From: Rhizaria sp. SCN 62-66
Taxonomy: Eukaryota; Rhizaria, unplaced
Assembly: GCA_001724265.1 (NCBI GenBank)
Contig: MEDY01000663.1
Span: 1-29,398, forward strand
Direction: 5' to 3'
Length of the DNA stretch: 29,398 nucleotides
Shown here: positions 24,801 to 27,800 of the stretch, one piece after another
Layout of the letters: every line of letters begins with the position of its first letter
Numbering within the stretch: position 1 is the first letter of the stretch
The notes under the pieces: model-generated
The model's database searches: none
What the model saw: the letters and a program-made list of their open reading frames with translations, nothing else
Told to the model about the DNA's origin: nothing
Made by a program: the position numbers and the translations under genes

Positions 24801-27800
24801 GTCCATTCTTTGACGCCATGGACGTTATCGGCGGCCTCGGTACTACGATCGCCACACTCGACTGCTTCCTGCCGTACAACTTGTCGATCCGCCCGTTCTG
24901 GGTCTCATCCATTGCCATCATGTTGCTGCCCCTGGTCGGCATTCTCCTGCCGCTGGCCGTGCTGTTGCCGAGCTACCTCTTGAACCGCCGTAACTACCAC
25001 GATCAGGTCAAGCTTGCGCTCAAAGACCAGCGCAAGCACTTGGTAATCATGGCCGAGGAGTACCTCGAGTACACACAGGCGATGCGCCGCCGCCGCGCCG
25101 CCGAGGTTGCCTTGCAAGAGGAAAACAACATCGACAAGCCCGACGCAAAGCTGGGCCACGTCAAGCCCATCTGGGACTCAGTCGACGAATCAGGCGAGCT
25201 CGGTGTTGCCGGTCACAATGCGTCACAGCTCGCTGCTTTGGCAACGATGCATGAAACCGCGATGCTTAAGGATGGCCGCAAGGTTTTTAGTGACATTCAG
25301 GTGCACGAGCGCGAGGACCGTCGGACGCGTTTGCGCAGCAACTCAGACGAAGAAGAAGAGCACACTGCACGCATTGCAGGCAAATCGATGTCCGCGAGCG
25401 CAAGTGCGCAGAAGGCGGGACGCAGTGGCCCGCTGCCGCCCCCGCCCACACCCGCGACTCCTGCTGGCCCCGGATCAGCCTCTGCGTTGTCTGGTGCGGT
25501 CCTCGGAACTGCCGCCCGGGGCCGTGTTGTGCGTCGCCGCGTTGTCAAACGCACTCATGTTGCTGCTGCCAATAACTCGTCCGCGGGCGATGATTATGCC
25601 TCAGGCTCGGGTGCCAGTTCGAAGACCCGTCGCTCAACCCATGGAAGCGCCGCAGACACGGACAGCCAGCCTCGGTCTATCGCTGACACACTTGCGCTCT
25701 CGCCCGCACTATCACCGGCGCTGACCCCGGCGCTGTCGAGCATGGGCGCTGAAGTGCCTGCGTACATGACCGTGCATGCCGACGAAAGTACGCAGCTCGA
25801 GATGACGATGTTGCCGAACACCATTGCGACCCATGCTGGCAACGCTGGTGCTGAGGATAATGACGCCGACAGCTTGTTCATGCACGCCGACGAGCTCGAC
25901 TTCGTGCCTGTAGCAGTGCTGCCCAACGCGCACGCGCACGCCGCCTCGATCGCGCGCAAATCGCGCCCCGATCAGCGCCAGAACGACCCGCTGGCCAAGT
26001 ACCGCGCCATGCAAGAGAAGCTTGAGCACGAGGCCGCCGCGGCCGTTGCCGAAGCCGCCGCGCTGCGCGCCGGTCGCGCGACTGCGATCGAGTCACCCTT
26101 CGTGCTTCCACAGGCCGCTGGCAGCATCAACACGGCTGGCGGCGTTGTCAGGGCCGGCAAACACAACGAGCTCGACATGCTGCACCTTGACAGCAACGCT
26201 AACGCCAGGGACCGCAACGCGGGCGACATGTTCAACCTTGTCGAGACAGACAACCTGCCCGCCGACGCTGGCGCCGACTGCGGTGCGCGCGCGCTGGCTT
26301 CGGGCGCTCTCGCGGTGAACGCGGACGTGTTCAACGACGTGTACATTGACGAGGAGGGTAACGAGTTCGACTTGCGCCAGGAGTACAGCGTGCAGAACGA
26401 CGGCTTCAACAAGGACGAGGACTTTGAAGTCAGCTTCCTGCGCGAAGACAGCTTCAACATCAACGAGAACGTGCACAACCAGCACGCGGCGATGATGCTT
26501 GATGTTGCGCCCATTGCCGCCGACGAACATGCCACGCACGAACAGTTCGCCGCCATGATGGCGCGCTACATGCCGTTCCGGAAGGACCCGACTGCTGACG
26601 CCGCCGCTGCTGCCGCTGCTGGTGCTGGCGGCAACACCGCCGGTAGTGCAAAGCAGACCGACGAAGAGAAGCAGCAGCTGCGCCGCAGCCTGCTCGATAG
26701 TGTGGGCGGCGACGCTGTTGACGCTGCCGACGCCGCCAACATCAACTACCTGGCGACGGCCGAGTTCGAGCTGCTCTACGAGTCCGAGCTTTACCGTGTG
26801 CGTGCAGTGCGCAAGGAGCGTGCGATCGCCCGCGTGCGCGCACGTTCCCGGCGCGACTGGTATCTGAAGACATACGGCAAGGTGGCTGGCAAGAAAATGC
26901 TTCATGAGCTTGAGATTGCTGACGGCAACAAACGCCCCACTGCGGCCGAGTTGCGACACAATATTGATGTGACCGAGTCACGCTACTTGTTCGCACCAGC
27001 TGAACTGATCGGCTTCATCGTCACGTCGATCACTGTCGTCATGTTCGTTATGCACCCCAACATCGCCAAGCAGTTTTTCACCTTTGTGTCGTGCCACGAA
27101 ATCGGCGGCACGGACTGGGTCGGCGCCAGCTACTTCCTGGGTGACATGACTGTGCCCTGCTGGGGCAGCGACCACACGATGTTCTTCCTCGCGCTAGGTC
27201 TGCCAATGGGCCTGATCTGGGTTTTCGGCCTGCCGATGTTCGCGTGCTGGTACCTGTACAGCAACCGCGGGTTGATCCAGATGCACCACTCCGGCGTGTC
27301 GTCGGTGATGCGCAAGCGCAAGCTCGCGTTCGAGTCACGCATGGCCTTCCTGTACCGCGGCTACCGCACCACGCGCTACTACTGGTTCCTGGCCGAGCTC
27401 TTCCGCAAGGTCGTGCTCGTGGCGATCCCCGTCTTCTTCCCCGGCGCGCTGCACACGCAGCTCATCCTCGCCGCGCTCGTCGTGTTCCTCTTTATCGCCG
27501 CCCAGGTTTCTGCACGTCCCTTCGAGAACAAGATCACCGAGTTCGTCGAGTACTTCTCGCTCTTCAGCTCGTTCATGATCTTCTTCCTGGCCAACTTCCT
27601 CTTCATCGAGTCCGTAAATAGCACCGTCAAGGACTCGGTGAAGTGGGTCATTGTCTTCATCCTCATCTTCTTCATCCTCGCTGTCGTCGTCGCCTTCATC
27701 CTGCTGGCGCGCGAGGAGCTCGAGATGGGTCCGCTGCGCCGACGCATCTACGAGGCGCACGCGGCCGGCAACGACGTCCAGGTCGTTATTCGTCAGTGGC

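Noticed and set aside
25972-26959. Overlapping minus-strand frames of 194 and 288 codons
   Set aside because: They mirror the low-complexity insertion; their Ser/Ala/Val runs come from the Ala, Asp and Glu codons of the sense strand.
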